Assembly: GCA_963576735.1 (NCBI GenBank)
Contig: OY755173.1
Coordinates: 12,122,873-12,186,872, forward strand
Source: Bedellia somnulentella
Taxonomy: Eukaryota > Arthropoda > Insecta > Lepidoptera > Bedelliidae
Direction of reading: 5' to 3'
Length of the DNA stretch: 64,000 bases
Made by a program: the position numbers and the translations under genes. Shown in pieces: positions 24,395-36,546 of the stretch. Each line of letters starts with the position of its first letter. The stretch's first letter is position 1. A model generated the notes under the pieces. That model was given only the letters and a program-made list of their open reading frames with translations. It did not search any database and had not been told where the DNA came from.

Positions 24395-26052
24395 TACAGG
24401 GTGTAATTGTAACGACTGTTATCAATGAAAAGTATGATTAATTATCACGTATAGAGGCAGAATTCGTTGAAAAAAAACACACTTATTTTTTTTCAAATTT
24501 TGTTAAATTTTGCACTAAGAAAGTAGTACTATTGACACCAACACGCTCTATGTGTGCGTGAAACGCGATGACAAGGCGGGCAACTCAGCTGACGGCTGCG
24601 ACCCGCCGTGACCCTTAACCGGCGGCCAAATCAAATCAAGGCCAGTAAAGTAATCAATCGAACTTAGCTTCTAATATCTTCTTATTTTTTACATGTTATT
24701 ATTTGACGTGATAAATTTGAATAACACTACCCCATAGTTAATACTGCGTTGGAATGCGGCAGTATGATCAGAGAAAAATTCTTAATTCGTAAACATCGAT
24801 CGCCGCGAAATTCAAAATCTGCATGTATCAAGTCGGGCGGGCTTGTCGGCATTTTATCAAAGGAACAGTATTAGTACTAAGTTAGTTGTTGTTTGTAGCT
24901 CATTGTGTTTGTGTCGCTTATGATTGGATGTTACTTTGATTTTTCGCATTAATTTTCGGAGTGTGAGTTCAGTTTTAGTATCTTGTGTTGTGATTGTGTT
25001 GAGTAAATATGGCGTACACGAACCAGCAAAGTTCAGTGTTGGTGTTTTATAATGTTAATTCTCAAAATGTTCTGCGTTTTGTGCAAATAAAGGTGATAGC
25101 CCGGATCTGCCACTCACTGCCAATCAAAACGGGGTGAGTTATTTTTATTCGTATTCTTTAGTTAACTGTGATAGAGTACAGATACACCCGTTTAGAGCCC
25201 TTTAGCCCCGAGAGAGTTTAGTAAACACCAAGAACTCCTCCAATTTCGATGTCGGTTAATGAATGAATAGGTATCTCTTGCGCACTTTATTTTATGCCAC
25301 GTAAATGCATCGTTTCGAGGGTCTCTATTTGTTTTTAATTTTATTATCTTACGCTCATGAAGTACATACATTACATACATACTCACGCCGTTACTTCCCA
25401 TTGGGGAGGCAGAGATGTAAAGTAAAACGCAATAGCGGTAGCTGATTATTTAGGACGACAGTTTTGTTATAATCGTCGATGTTAATTAATAGAGATAGAT
25501 TTTTTACATACATATTCTCACGCCATTAGTTCCCATTGGGGTAGGCAGAGACTATCGATCGTCACTTCGTACGATCCTGGCAAACCTCTCTAGCTTTGTT
25601 TACATCCATCAATCTTTTTACTTGAAAATGTTTGAATTACACTACCCCATATTTAATACTGGATTGAAATACGAGGCAACTAAGACCACAGCCTCACCAG
25701 GCGCGGCGATAAGTTCAAAGAAAAATCAAACATAGCCGCGAAATTCAAAAAAAATTTGCATTGCTGTCATAGTGCGGTTTATAAATACGGTCACGAGCAA
25801 GTGTGCGCAAGACTAGATGGTCAAATGACGCGCCCGCTGTTCTCTGTGTGTGGGTGAGACATTATACGGGTAGGAGTGTGTGCGCTAGGCTAGTGTAGAT
25901 AACCACAGTTTTCCATCTGATGGAGAAAGTAAGTTTTTCTGCTAAAGCGGTTTTAATCTTTTTGTTTATTTCATATGGTGGATATTAAGCATTAAACTTT
26001 AATATACGAATTAATATTGAAGTAACAATCGCCGTCAAACTAACACGCTGTA
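24395..26052. mobile_element. TACAGGGTGT-ended repeat unit, copy 3 (short form)
   Basis: Termini TACAGGGTGT at 24395 and ACACGCTGTA at 26052, flanked by satellite. It lacks the roughly 470-bp block with the 'gtaagaggcgac' repeat found in copies 1 and 2 and reads 'gagtaaatatggcgtacacg' instead. Two minus-strand LINE tails are visible (about 25340-25415 and 25517-25617), the latter encoding RLMDVNKAREVCQDRTK with a stop soon after. Confidence 0.6.
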
Positions 26053-27644
26053 TATCGTTCTATCTCTTATATATAATTCTATAGTTGTATATATCGTTCT
26101 ATCGTTTATATATCGTTCTATCGTTCATATATCGTTCTATCGTTTATATATCGTTCTATCGTTTATATATCGTTCTTTCGTTTATATATCGTTCTATCGT
26201 TTATATATCGTTCTATAGTTTATATATCGTTCTATCGTTTATATATCGTTCTATCGTTTTTTATATCGTTCTATGGTTTAAATATCGTTCTATCGTTTAT
26301 ATATCATTCTATAGTTCTATATATCGTTCTATCGTTTATATATCGTTCTATAGTTATATATATCGTTCTACGGTTCTATCTATCGTTCTTTATATCGTTC
26401 TATCGTTTAAATATCGGTCTATCGTTTATATATCGTTCTATGGTTTATATATCGTTCTATCGTTAAATACCGTTCTATCGTTCTTTATATCGTTCTATGG
26501 TTTAAATATCGTTCTATCGTTTATATATCATTCTATAGTTCTATATATCGTTCTATCGTTTATATATCGTTCTATAGTTCTATATATCGTTCTATGGTTC
26601 TATCTATTGTTCTTTATATCGTTCTATCGTTTAAATATCGGTCTATCATTCTATATATCGTTCTATATTTATTTATCGTTCTATCGTTTATATATCGTTC
26701 TATAGTTTATATATCGTTCTATCGTATATATATCGTTCTATCGTTAATATATCGTTCTATCGTTCTATATATCGTTATATCGTTCTATCTATCGTTAATA
26801 TATCGAACTATCGTTCTTTATATCGTTCTATCGTTTATATATCGTTCTATCGTTCTATATATCGTCCTATATTTATTTATCGTTCTATCGTTTATATATC
26901 GTTCTATCGTTCTATATATCGTCCAATATTTATTTATCGTTCTATCGTTTATATATCGTTCTATCGTTCTTTATATCGTCCTATATTTATTTATCGTTCT
27001 ATCGTTTATATATTGTTCTATCGTTCTATCTATCGTTCTTTATCTCGTTCTATCGTTTAAACATCGTTCTATCGTTTATATATCGTTCTATTGTTTATAT
27101 ATCGTTCTATCGTTAATACATCGTTCTATCGTTTATATATCGTTATATCGTTCTATCTGTCGTTCTTAACATCGTTCTATCGTTTATATATCGTTCTACC
27201 GTACATATATCGTTCTATCGTTTATATATCGTTCTATCGTTTATATATCATTCCATAGTTCTATATATCGTTCTTTCGTTTTTATATCGTTCTATAGTTC
27301 TATATATCGTTCAATCGTTCTATCTATCGTTTTTTATATTGTTCTATCGTTTATATATCGTTCTATCGTATATATATCATTCTATCGTTAATATATCGTT
27401 CTATATATCGTTATATCTATCGTTTATATATCGTTCATATATCGTTCTTTCGTTTATATATCGTACTATCGTTCTTTATATCTTTCTATCGTTTATATAT
27501 CATTCTATCGTTTATATATCGTTCTATCGTTTATATATCGTTCTTTAGTTCTATATATCGTTCATTCGTTTTTTATATCATTCTATAGTTCTATATATCG
27601 TTCTGTCGTTTATATATCGTTCTATAGTTCTATATATCGTTCTA
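26053..27644. repeat. 19-bp satellite, block 11
   Basis: About 1.6 kb of satellite; its first 150 bp repeat the start of the 22249 region. Confidence 0.95.
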
Positions 27645-28417
27645 TCTAATAACTATTATTGTAAGTAAACAAGTTCGTTTTAATGTAAGCTAATTATATT
27701 TATTTATTTTTGCCCTTGTCTGGTATGTCTAGCCCAGCCCCGGATCTACTATTTTTTCGAACCGGGGCAAGAACTTGATATAGCGCTCCCTCTCGTGAGC
27801 GTTTGATTAACACTAAGTGGCATTTTTGGTGGTCGAAAGAATACTATTTAATAAAATTGTACTCTTTATTATTTATTGCTGATAACTTTTTCTTTAGTGT
27901 GACATCAAATTAAATATAACAACAACAATTAACAACGCTTCCGATATTCAAGACATTTTTTTAATTTTCCTCATCGTTTTTTTTTCTCTTTTATCTTACT
28001 ACAGCTTTACACGGCGTGCTTTCTTTTCCGCGAAAGAATCTATTAGCTCATCAAAGTCCGTCTGAAAGGCAGTTTTATTTTCAATAGCTAGAATCGTGAG
28101 GCCAGATAAACGTTCTTGGCTCATTGTTGAATGCAGATAGTTTTTAATTATTTTCAGTTTGCTGAAACTTCGCTCACAGCTGGCAGATGTCGTCGGTAAT
28201 GTGCAGTATATCCTCAAAGCTTTACTAACTTTAGGAAACGCTTCTTGCAAGTCATTCTTACACAGATGTTGTAACAGGTCGAATGCACTTGATTTTTCAT
28301 CAATTTCCGTTACTAGGTCTTTGAATACAGAAAGTTCCTGTCAAAATTCAACTGCATTCAAGTGTTTTGAATATTTTCGAGCTAGTTCGGCTCCATGTTT
28401 CTGCAGATCACCAGTCG
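27645..28417 (-). mobile_element. hAT transposon fragment, copy 3 (ends at GTCGAC)
   Basis: Block with terminus CAGCCCCGGATCTA near 27735 and transposase remnant 27999-28250. Unlike copies 1 and 2 it ends precisely at 'caccagtcgac' (28418) and passes directly into satellite. Confidence 0.85.
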
Positions 28418-30517
28418 ACGTTCTATCGTTTATATATCGTTCTATAGTTCTATATATCGTTCTATCGTTCTATCTATCGTTTATATATCGTTCTATCGTT
28501 TATACATCGTTCTATCGTTTATATATCGTTATATCGTTCTATCTATCGTTTATATATCGTTCTATCGTTTATATATCATTCTATAGTTCTATTTTTCGTT
28601 CTATCGTTTATACATCGTTCTATCGTTTATATATCGTTATATCGTTCTATCTATCGTTTATATATCGTTCTATCGTTTATATATCGTTCTATCGTTTATA
28701 TATCGTTCTATCGTTTATATATCGTTCTATAGTTCTATACATCGTTCTATCTATCGTTCTTTATATCGTTCTATCGTTTAAATATCGGTCTATCATTCTA
28801 TATATCGGTTTATCATTCTATCGTTCTTTATATCGTTCTATCGTTTATATATCGTTCTATAGTTCTATATATCGTTCTATCGTTTATTCATCGTTCTATC
28901 GTTTATACATCGTTCTATCGTTTATATATCTTTCTATCGTTTATACATCGTTCTATCGTTTATATATCGGTCTATCGTTCTATATATCGTCCTATATTTA
29001 TTTATCGTTCTATCGTTTATATATTGTTGTATCGTTCTATCGTTTATACATCGTTCTATTGTTTATATATCGTTCTATTGTTAATATATCGTTTTATCGT
29101 TTATACATAGTTCTATCGTTTATACATCGTTCTATCGTTTATATATCGTTATATCGTCCTATCTGTCGTTCTTAACATCGTTCTATCGTTTATATATCGT
29201 TCTATAACTTATATATCGTTCTTTCGTATTTATATCGTTCTATCGTATATATATCGTTCTATCGTTCTATATATCGTTATGTCGTTCTATCTATCGTTTA
29301 TATATCTTTCTATCGTTTATATATCGTTCTATCGTTTATGTATCGTTCTATCGTTTAAACATCGTTCTATCGTTTATAAATCGTTCTATAGTTCTATATA
29401 TCGTTCTATCGTTTATACATCGTTCTATCGTTTATATATCGTTCTATCGTTTATACATCGTTCTATCGTTTATATATCTTACTATCGTTTATACATCGTT
29501 CTATCGTTTATATATCTTACTATCGTTTATACATCGTTCTATCGTTTATATATCGGTCTATCGTTCTATATATCGTCCTATATTTATTTATCGTTCTATC
29601 GTTTATATATTGTTGTATCGTTCTATCTATCGTTCTTTATCTCGTTCTATCGTTTATATATCGTTCTATCGTTTATACATCGTTCTATTGTTTATATATC
29701 GTTCTATTGTTAATATATCGTTCTATCGGTTATACATAGTGCTATCGTTTATACATCGTACTATCGTTTATATATCGTTACATCGTTCTAACTGTCGTTC
29801 TTAACATCGTTCTATCGTTTATATATCGTTCTATAGTTTATATATCGTTCTATCGTATGTATATCGTTCTATCGTTTATATATCGTTCTATCGTTCTATA
29901 TATCGTTATGTCGTTCTATCCATCGTTTATATATCTTTCTATCGTTTATATATCGTTCTATCGTTTATATATCGTTCTACCGTTTATAAATCGTTCTTTA
30001 GTTCTATATATCGTTCTATCGTTTATATGTCGTTCTATCGTTTATATATTGTTCTATAGTTCTATCTATCGTTTATATATCGTTCTATCGTTCTTTATAT
30101 CGTTCTATGGTTTAAATATCGTTCTATCGTGTATATATCATTCTATAGTTCTATATATCGTTCTATCGTTTATATATCGGTCTATAGTTCTATATATCGT
30201 TCTATCGTTCTATCTATCGTTCTTTATATCGTTCTATCGTTTAAATATCGGTCTATCATTCTATATATCGTTCTATTGTTTATACATCGTTCTATCGTTT
30301 ATATATCGTTCTATCGTTCTATCTATCGTTTATATATCTTTCTATCGTTTATAAATCGTTCTATCGTTTATATATCGTTCTATCGTTTATATATCGTACT
30401 ATCGTTCTTTATATCGTTCTATCGTTTATATATCGTTCTATCGTTTATATATCGTTCTTTAGTTCTATATATCGTTCTATCGTTTATATATCGTTCTATG
30501 GTTTATTTATATTTATA
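28418..30517. repeat. 19-bp satellite, block 12
   Basis: About 2.1 kb, the longest satellite block. It contains internally repeated strings ('ttatatatcttactatcg' and 'atattgttgtatcgttc'), also found at 32520-32640. Confidence 0.95.
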
Positions 30518-32168
30518 TACAGGGTGTAATTGTAACGACTGTTTTCAATGAAAAGTATGATTAATTATCACGTATAGAGGCAGAATTCGTTGAAAAAAAA
30601 CACACTTTTTTTTTTTTAAATTTTGTTAAAATTTGCACTAAGAAAGTAGTACTATTGACACCAACACGCTCAATGTGTGCGTGAAACGCGATGACAAGGC
30701 GGGCAACTCAGCTGACAGCTGCGACCCGCCGTGACCCTTAACCGGCGGCCAAATCAAATCAAGGCCAGTAAAGAATCAATCGAACTTAGCTTCTAATATC
30801 TTCTTATTTTTTACATGTTATTATTTGACGTGATAAATTTGAATTACACTACCCCATAGTTAATACTGCGTTGGAATGCGGCAGTATGTTCAGAGAAAAA
30901 TTCATAATTCGTAAACTTCGATCGCCGCGAAATTCAAAATCTGCATGTATCAAGTCGGGCGGGCTTGTCGGCATTTTATCAAAGGAACAGTATTAGTACT
31001 AAGTTAGTTGTTTGTAGCTCATTGTGTTTGTGTCGCTTATGATTGGATGTCACTTTGATTTTTCGCATTAATTTTCGGAGTGTGAGTTCAGTTTTAGTAT
31101 CTTGTGTTGTGATTGTGTTGAGTAAATATGGCGTACACGAACCAGCAAAGTTCAGTGTTGGTGTTTTATAATGTTAATTCTCAAAATGTTCTGCGTTTTG
31201 TGCAAATAAAGGTGATAGCCCGGATCTGCCACTCACTGCCAATCAAAACGGGGTGAGTTATTTTTATTCGTATTCTTTAGTTAACTGTGATAGAGTACAG
31301 ATACACCCGTTTAGAGCCCTTTAGCCCCGAGAGAGTTTAGTAAACACCAAGAACTCCTCCAATTTCGATGTCGGTTAATGAATGAATAGGTATCTCTTGC
31401 GCACTTTATTTTATGCCACGTAAATGCATCGTTTCGAGGGTCTCTATTTGTTTTTAACTTTATTATCTTACGCTCATGAAGTACATACATTACATACATA
31501 CTCACGCCGTTACTTCCCATTGGGGAGGCAGAGATGTAAAGTAAAACAAAAATAGCGGTAGCTGATTATTTAGGACGACAGTTTTGTTATAATCGTCGGT
31601 GTTAATTAATAGAGATAGATTTTTTACATACATATTCTCACGCCATTAGTTCCCATTGGGATAGGCAGAGACTATCGATCGCCACTTCGTACGATCCTGG
31701 CAGACCTCTCTAGCTTTGTTTACATCCATCAATCTTTTTACTTGAAAATTTTTGAATTACACTACCCCATATTTAATACTGGATTGAAATACGAGGCGAC
31801 TAAGACCACAGCCTCACCAGGCGCGGCGATAAGTTCAAAGAAAAATCAAACATAGCCGCGAAATTCAAAAAAAAATTGCATTGCTGTCATAGTGCGGTTT
31901 ATACGGTCACGAGCAAGTGTGCGCAAGACTAGATGGTCACATGACGCGCCCGCTGTTCTCTGTGTGTGGGTGAGACATTATATGGGTAGGAGTGTGTGCG
32001 CTAGGCTAGTGTAGATAACCACAGTTTTCCATCTGATGGAGAAAGTAAGTTTTTCTGCTAAAGCGGTTTTAATCTTTTTGTTTATTTCATATGGTGGATA
32101 TTAAGCATTAAACTTTAATATACGAATTAATATTGAAGTAACAATCGCCGTCAAACTAACACGCTGTA
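30518..32168. mobile_element. TACAGGGTGT-ended repeat unit, copy 4 (short form)
   Basis: Closely matches copy 3 over its whole length. Small differences include loss of 'aaa' in 'tttataaatacggtc' near 31898 and a longer T run near 30610. Satellite flanks both ends. Confidence 0.6.
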
Positions 32169-33471
32169 TATCGTTCTATCGTTTATATATCATTCTATAG
32201 TCCTTTATATCGTTCTATCGTTTATATATCGTTCTATAGTTCTATATATTGTTCTATCGTTCTATCTATCGTTCCTTATATCGTTCTATCGTTTAAATAT
32301 CGGTCTATCATTATATATATCGTTCTATCGTTTATACATCCTTCTATCGTTTATATATCGTTCTATCGTTTATACATCGTTCTATAGTTTATATATCGTT
32401 CTATCGTATATATATCGTTCTATGGTTAATATATCGTTCTATCGTTCTATATATCGTTATATCGTTCTATCTATCGTTTATATATCTTTCTATCGTTTAT
32501 ACATCGTTCTATCGTTTATATATCGGTCTATCGTTCTATATATCGTCCTATATTTATTTATCGTTCTATCGTTTATATATTGTTGTATCGTTCTATCTAT
32601 CGTTCTTTATCTCGTTCTATCGTTTATATATCGTTCTATCGTTTATACATCGTTCTATTGTTTATATATTGTTCTATTGTTAATATATCGTTCTATCGTT
32701 TATACATAGTTCTATCGTTTATACATCGTTCTATCGTTTATATATCGTTATATCGTTCTATCTGTCGTTCTTAACATCGTTCTATCGTTTATATATCGTT
32801 CTATAACTTATATATCGTTCTATCGTATGTATATCGTTCTATCGTATATATATCGTTCTATCGTTCTATATATCGTTATATCGTTCTATCTATCGTTAAT
32901 ATATCTTTCTATCGTTTATATATCGTTCTATCGTTTATATATCGTTCTATCGTTTAAACATCGTTCTATCGTTTATATATCCTTCTATCGTTCTATATAT
33001 CGTCCTATATTTATTTATCGTTTTATCGTTAATATATCATTCTATAGTTCTATATATCGTTCTATCGTTTATATATCGTTCTATAGTTCTATATATCAAA
33101 ATCAAAAAAATCAAATCAAAATCATTTATCGTTCTATCGTTCTATCTATCGTTCTTTATATCGTTCTATCGTTTAAATATCGGTCTATCATTCTATATAT
33201 CGTTCTATCGTTTATACATCGTTCTATCGTTTATATATCGTTCTATCGTTCTACATATCGTCCTATATTTATTTATCGTTCTATCGTTTATATATTGTTC
33301 TATCGTTCTATCTATCGTTCTTTATCTCGTTCTATCGTTTATACATCGTTCTATCGTTTATACATCGTTCTATCGTTTATGTATTGTTTATATATCGTTC
33401 TATCGTTTATACATCGTTCTATCGTTTATTTATCGTTCTTTCGTTTATATATCGTTTTATCGTTTATACAT
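32169..33471. repeat. 19-bp satellite, block 13
   Basis: About 1.3 kb of satellite. At 33097-33128 it is interrupted by an A/T-rich 'tcaaaatcaaaaaaatcaaa' stretch resembling the tail repeat of some LINEs. It ends at an A run (33470-33482) where the long LINE begins. Confidence 0.95.
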
Positions 33472-33968
33472 AAAAAAAAAAAACATATTTATTGGAATTT
33501 TTGACAAATGTACATTAGAATATGTGAAACGAATACAGCAGCATTAGTTATAAAACTGTGTCGCAGCTGTAAACGCCGTCCTCCATTTCACGGGTTAGTA
33601 CCATACTGGTACTCTTAATTCCAGTTAAAAATTACAGTGGTTGCCTTAAATTATTTTTTTTGTTTTATATTTATTACTTATTCTAAACCTAACGTGGAGC
33701 TAGAGATGGGTCGAGGGCATAAAAACTTATTGGGCAGATTGGACGTATTGGGTTAAAATGGGCAAAAATGAATTTACGCCCGATAAATGCCCAATCGCTG
33801 GGCGGAAAAACAAAACTCTACTTTAAAATTAAACTACAAGTGGATCATTATTTTAATTGTGTTTAACTTATACATATACATCAGCGTCATCAGAATAAAG
33901 GAATAAGAAGAAAAAAAAAGTTACAATATGCCAAATATAGGCATATAAGTACTTTAAATTCTTACTTA

Positions 33969-34330
33969 GACGACATTATAGTCCAATGGGTAGAACGCCC
34001 GCCCGTAAACAGACAGTCGTGAGTTCAAATCCCGGGTCGGGGCTACACCAATTGGTCTTTTCTAATGTCATATGTGTGGTTAATTTATCATGGTTGTGAA
34101 CGGTGAGGGAAAACATCGTGAGGAAACCACATGGCCGAGTTGTACTTAGCCATATGACAGTGTATTCGTACAAAACGGCAATAGGCCTGCCCCCTATCAC
34201 GTGAGTTCACTGTCTAAGCAAAACATTGGTACCTACTTTGGACACTAAGTGGCGCTGTCACGTGATGTTCATCATTGGTAGCTCTGCCAACCGGCTCTGA
34301 TAAACGGCGTGAACGTTTATGTTATGTTAA
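33969..34330 (+). mobile_element. tRNA-derived SINE, copy 1
   Basis: The head resembles a tRNA: A-box-like 'tagtccaatgggtagaac' and B-box-like 'gagttcaaatccc', followed by a tRNA-unrelated body ('gaggaaaccacatgg', 'cctatcacgtgag', 'gcgtgaacgttta'). The same body occurs at 54490-54850 on the + strand and, in shorter form, at 56022-56246 on the minus strand. Such internal boxes are RNA polymerase III promoters in SINEs. It is nested in the hAT-type element. Confidence 0.85.
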
Positions 34331-34886
34331 ATTCTTAATCTTAACCCACTTTTACTTTGAACGATTATAATAATTATTATTTATACCCTTACAATAAAAA
34401 AAACACATTCAATTATATCAAGCGATAGAGTAGCTATAAGATATTAACTTTAGCATAACGAATAATGTTATAAAGTAACTAAGCGAAAAAAAACATATAT
34501 TTTATTTTTATTTTTCAAGATTATTAACATCTATAGTAACGGTATATTCCGCTAACAGATTTTTAAAATGTGAAAATACTCACGTTCACGCTACTTTTTA
34601 TACTCAAAGGGGATGAAATAATACTTAGGTATTAGGGTTTTAAACTGAAAAACAGTTCGTGTTTAATTAGTAAAGGTCAATGAGCATCAATGTATGGAAA
34701 AAGAACCACAGCAGACACGAATGATTTTGATGTCATATATTGACAGAGGACATGAACTATTCGTGGCAAAAGGCGCATATTTCCGGGTTGTAATAATTTG
34801 GCGGTAGATGGCGTTGACACAAGTAAAGATGTAAAGAAACAGGCAAAAACCAATTTTCGCGCCAGTGATCATGATCACTTGATACT

Positions 34887-34930
34887 ATAGCTCAGTTGGC
34901 AGAGCGACGGGAGCGTATATCCGCTGCTAG
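34887..34930 (+). mobile_element. tRNA-like 5' fragment (possible SINE head remnant)
   Basis: 'actatagctcagttggcaga' resembles the first 25-30 bases of a tRNA including an A box, but no B box or T arm follows. Probably a truncated SINE head. Not a functional tRNA gene. Confidence 0.4.
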
Positions 34931-35129
34931 ATTTTTGTTAAGTTGTATCTTACCTTTTTAAAGGCAAATGCAAATATAACCTAAGTTAAGTAAAATTATA
35001 CAATAGTAAAAAATATTTATGTATTATATAATATTTCAATATTACGAACATGATATCAATTCAATTTTAATTACCTTATTTATTTTTTTAGCTGGCACCT
35101 TCTTTGTTAGTCCAGGTTTAGTAAACCTT

Positions 35130-35365
35130 TTTGCTGTGTCGGCTAAGTGCCGGTTTAAAATAGCGCTACCCCATTTCTTCCCATGGGTTATCGTAAGAGG
35201 CGACTAAGGGTATCGGGGCTTTTTAAGCGACTTTTGGGCGATGCGGTTGAAGACCCATCACCAAAAATATTTATATAACAATCTTTCTCTACTTAACTTC
35301 CAAGTGGCTAAAGAATTTTAAGATTCAGAAGAGCAGGCTACCCCTTTTAGGGATTTGTAGCCGTA
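35130..35365 (+). repeat. Dispersed repeat with 'cgtaagaggcgactaaggg' core
   Basis: Shares the strings 'ctaccccat', 'gtaagaggcgactaa', 'gacccatcacc' and 'ctacccc' + 'agggattt' in the same order and spacing with 8795-9005 and 15910-16120. No coding potential. Probably a SINE- or LINE-tail-like repeat; I cannot name the family. Confidence 0.6.
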
Positions 35366-36464
35366 AGTAGATGGATGTAAAACGTAAAGCAAATCGCTCG
35401 CTCTGTATTATTTATTCAATGTCGCTCTTAGCTGTCGTTATGCGTGTGTCTTGTCATGCCATGTCATTCGACTTCTTTGAATACTCAAATGCGCTCATTT
35501 CTTTTCGGTATTTGCTAGTATTTTTTATTATTAACTGTTTTATTTTAAAATTTTCTGTTCACCGTGAATGCGCTTTTTGCATTTGCAGCGTAGAACATAA
35601 TAAATTTTATATATTATATTCTAACAAATAAAATGAGTTGACGTGGATGTTCATACTTTAATAGAAATTAAAAAAATGAGCCTGGTCAAAAAGATTTATA
35701 ACCTCTGACATGTCAAAAAATGGCAGCTGTCAGAATTCTACGCAATTTAAAATCTAGGTACAAAATAGCAAAATTGAATCCGGCAGAATGTCAATGTCAA
35801 TTTGGTCTCAACTCTATATAATTATACTCAACTTTATATTATATAAAGTGTCCAATAGGAGCGCGCGATTTGTACTTGATACGAGCCCAACGTAAATAGG
35901 GTTAGATTCTCATACGTTTATAGTGGAAAATCATCATAATCTGGACTATGACCAACCAGAATGTTTGTTTAAATTAAAAGTTTAAAACAGTATCACAATT
36001 TTTCCCTATTGTATTGTAACAAATTAATGAATTATCATAAAAAGTATGATAAGATTCTTGCATTTAAAAATGTTTGCGTTTCTGTCTGCAAAACTTCATA
36101 AAACGGATTGGATTGCACCCATTGACTTTTATGCTAATGGTCCCTATCATGACCCCTATAAGTATTATTCATTCTTTAAATAAAATAGGTCATTTTATGA
36201 TGATTTTAACTAATAACATCAACCACACTCTTATAATAATAATATTTTAAAAATTAAAATTAAATAAGATTTCTGCCCAAGTAATGGACATTTATTCGGC
36301 ATTTATGGACATTTATTGGGCATAAATCCAATCCGCCCAAAATGCCCGGGCAAAATCCCATCTCTACGTGGAGCCATTAAATATATGTGAATACTACTAT
36401 ACTAGTGTATGTGGTAGTGTATGGATTTGTGTAAAATGTTAATTATGTGTGAGTATGTGTGCTA

Positions 36465-36465
<1 letters not shown>

Positions 36466-36500
<35 letters not shown>

Positions 36501-36515
36501 AATATATATATATAT
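36466..36515. repeat. (TG)n and (TA)n microsatellite in LINE 4 3' UTR
   Basis: 'tgtgtgtgtgtgtgtg' followed by 'tatatatatata' within the LINE 4 3' UTR. Confidence 0.9.
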
Positions 36516-36546
36516 AAATGTGGTTGTATGTGGAATTGTTGGGTTA

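Larger units (their letters stand above)
33701..36366. mobile_element. Non-autonomous hAT-type element, 2.67 kb, with exact 8-bp target duplication
   Basis: Termini TAGAGATGGG (33701-33710) and CCCATCTCTA (36357-36366) are perfect inverted repeats. The subterminal parts are also inverted: 'gggcagattgg' near 33735 against 'ccaatccgccc' near 36330. Both sides carry the 8-bp CGTGGAGC (33693-33700 and 36367-36374), the target-site length of hAT transposases. No transposase frame is seen. It carries a SINE (33969-34330), a tRNA-like fragment near 34887 and a 'gtaagaggcgactaaggg' dispersed repeat (about 35130-35365). It is inserted in the 3' UTR of LINE 4. Confidence 0.85.

Noticed and set aside
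3630..33471. CRISPR-like array
   Set aside because: Repeats are contiguous with no unique spacers, in a eukaryotic genome; this is a satellite.
7433..33504. Many + strand open frames of 60-340 codons rich in Y, I, S, R, L, V
   Set aside because: They are the 19-bp satellite translated; its unit has no stop in any + frame, so ORFs arise automatically. No start context, no splice sites, no domain.
34687..34878. 63-codon minus-strand frame in the hAT-type element
   Set aside because: No transposase motif, no similarity recognised, length expected by chance.
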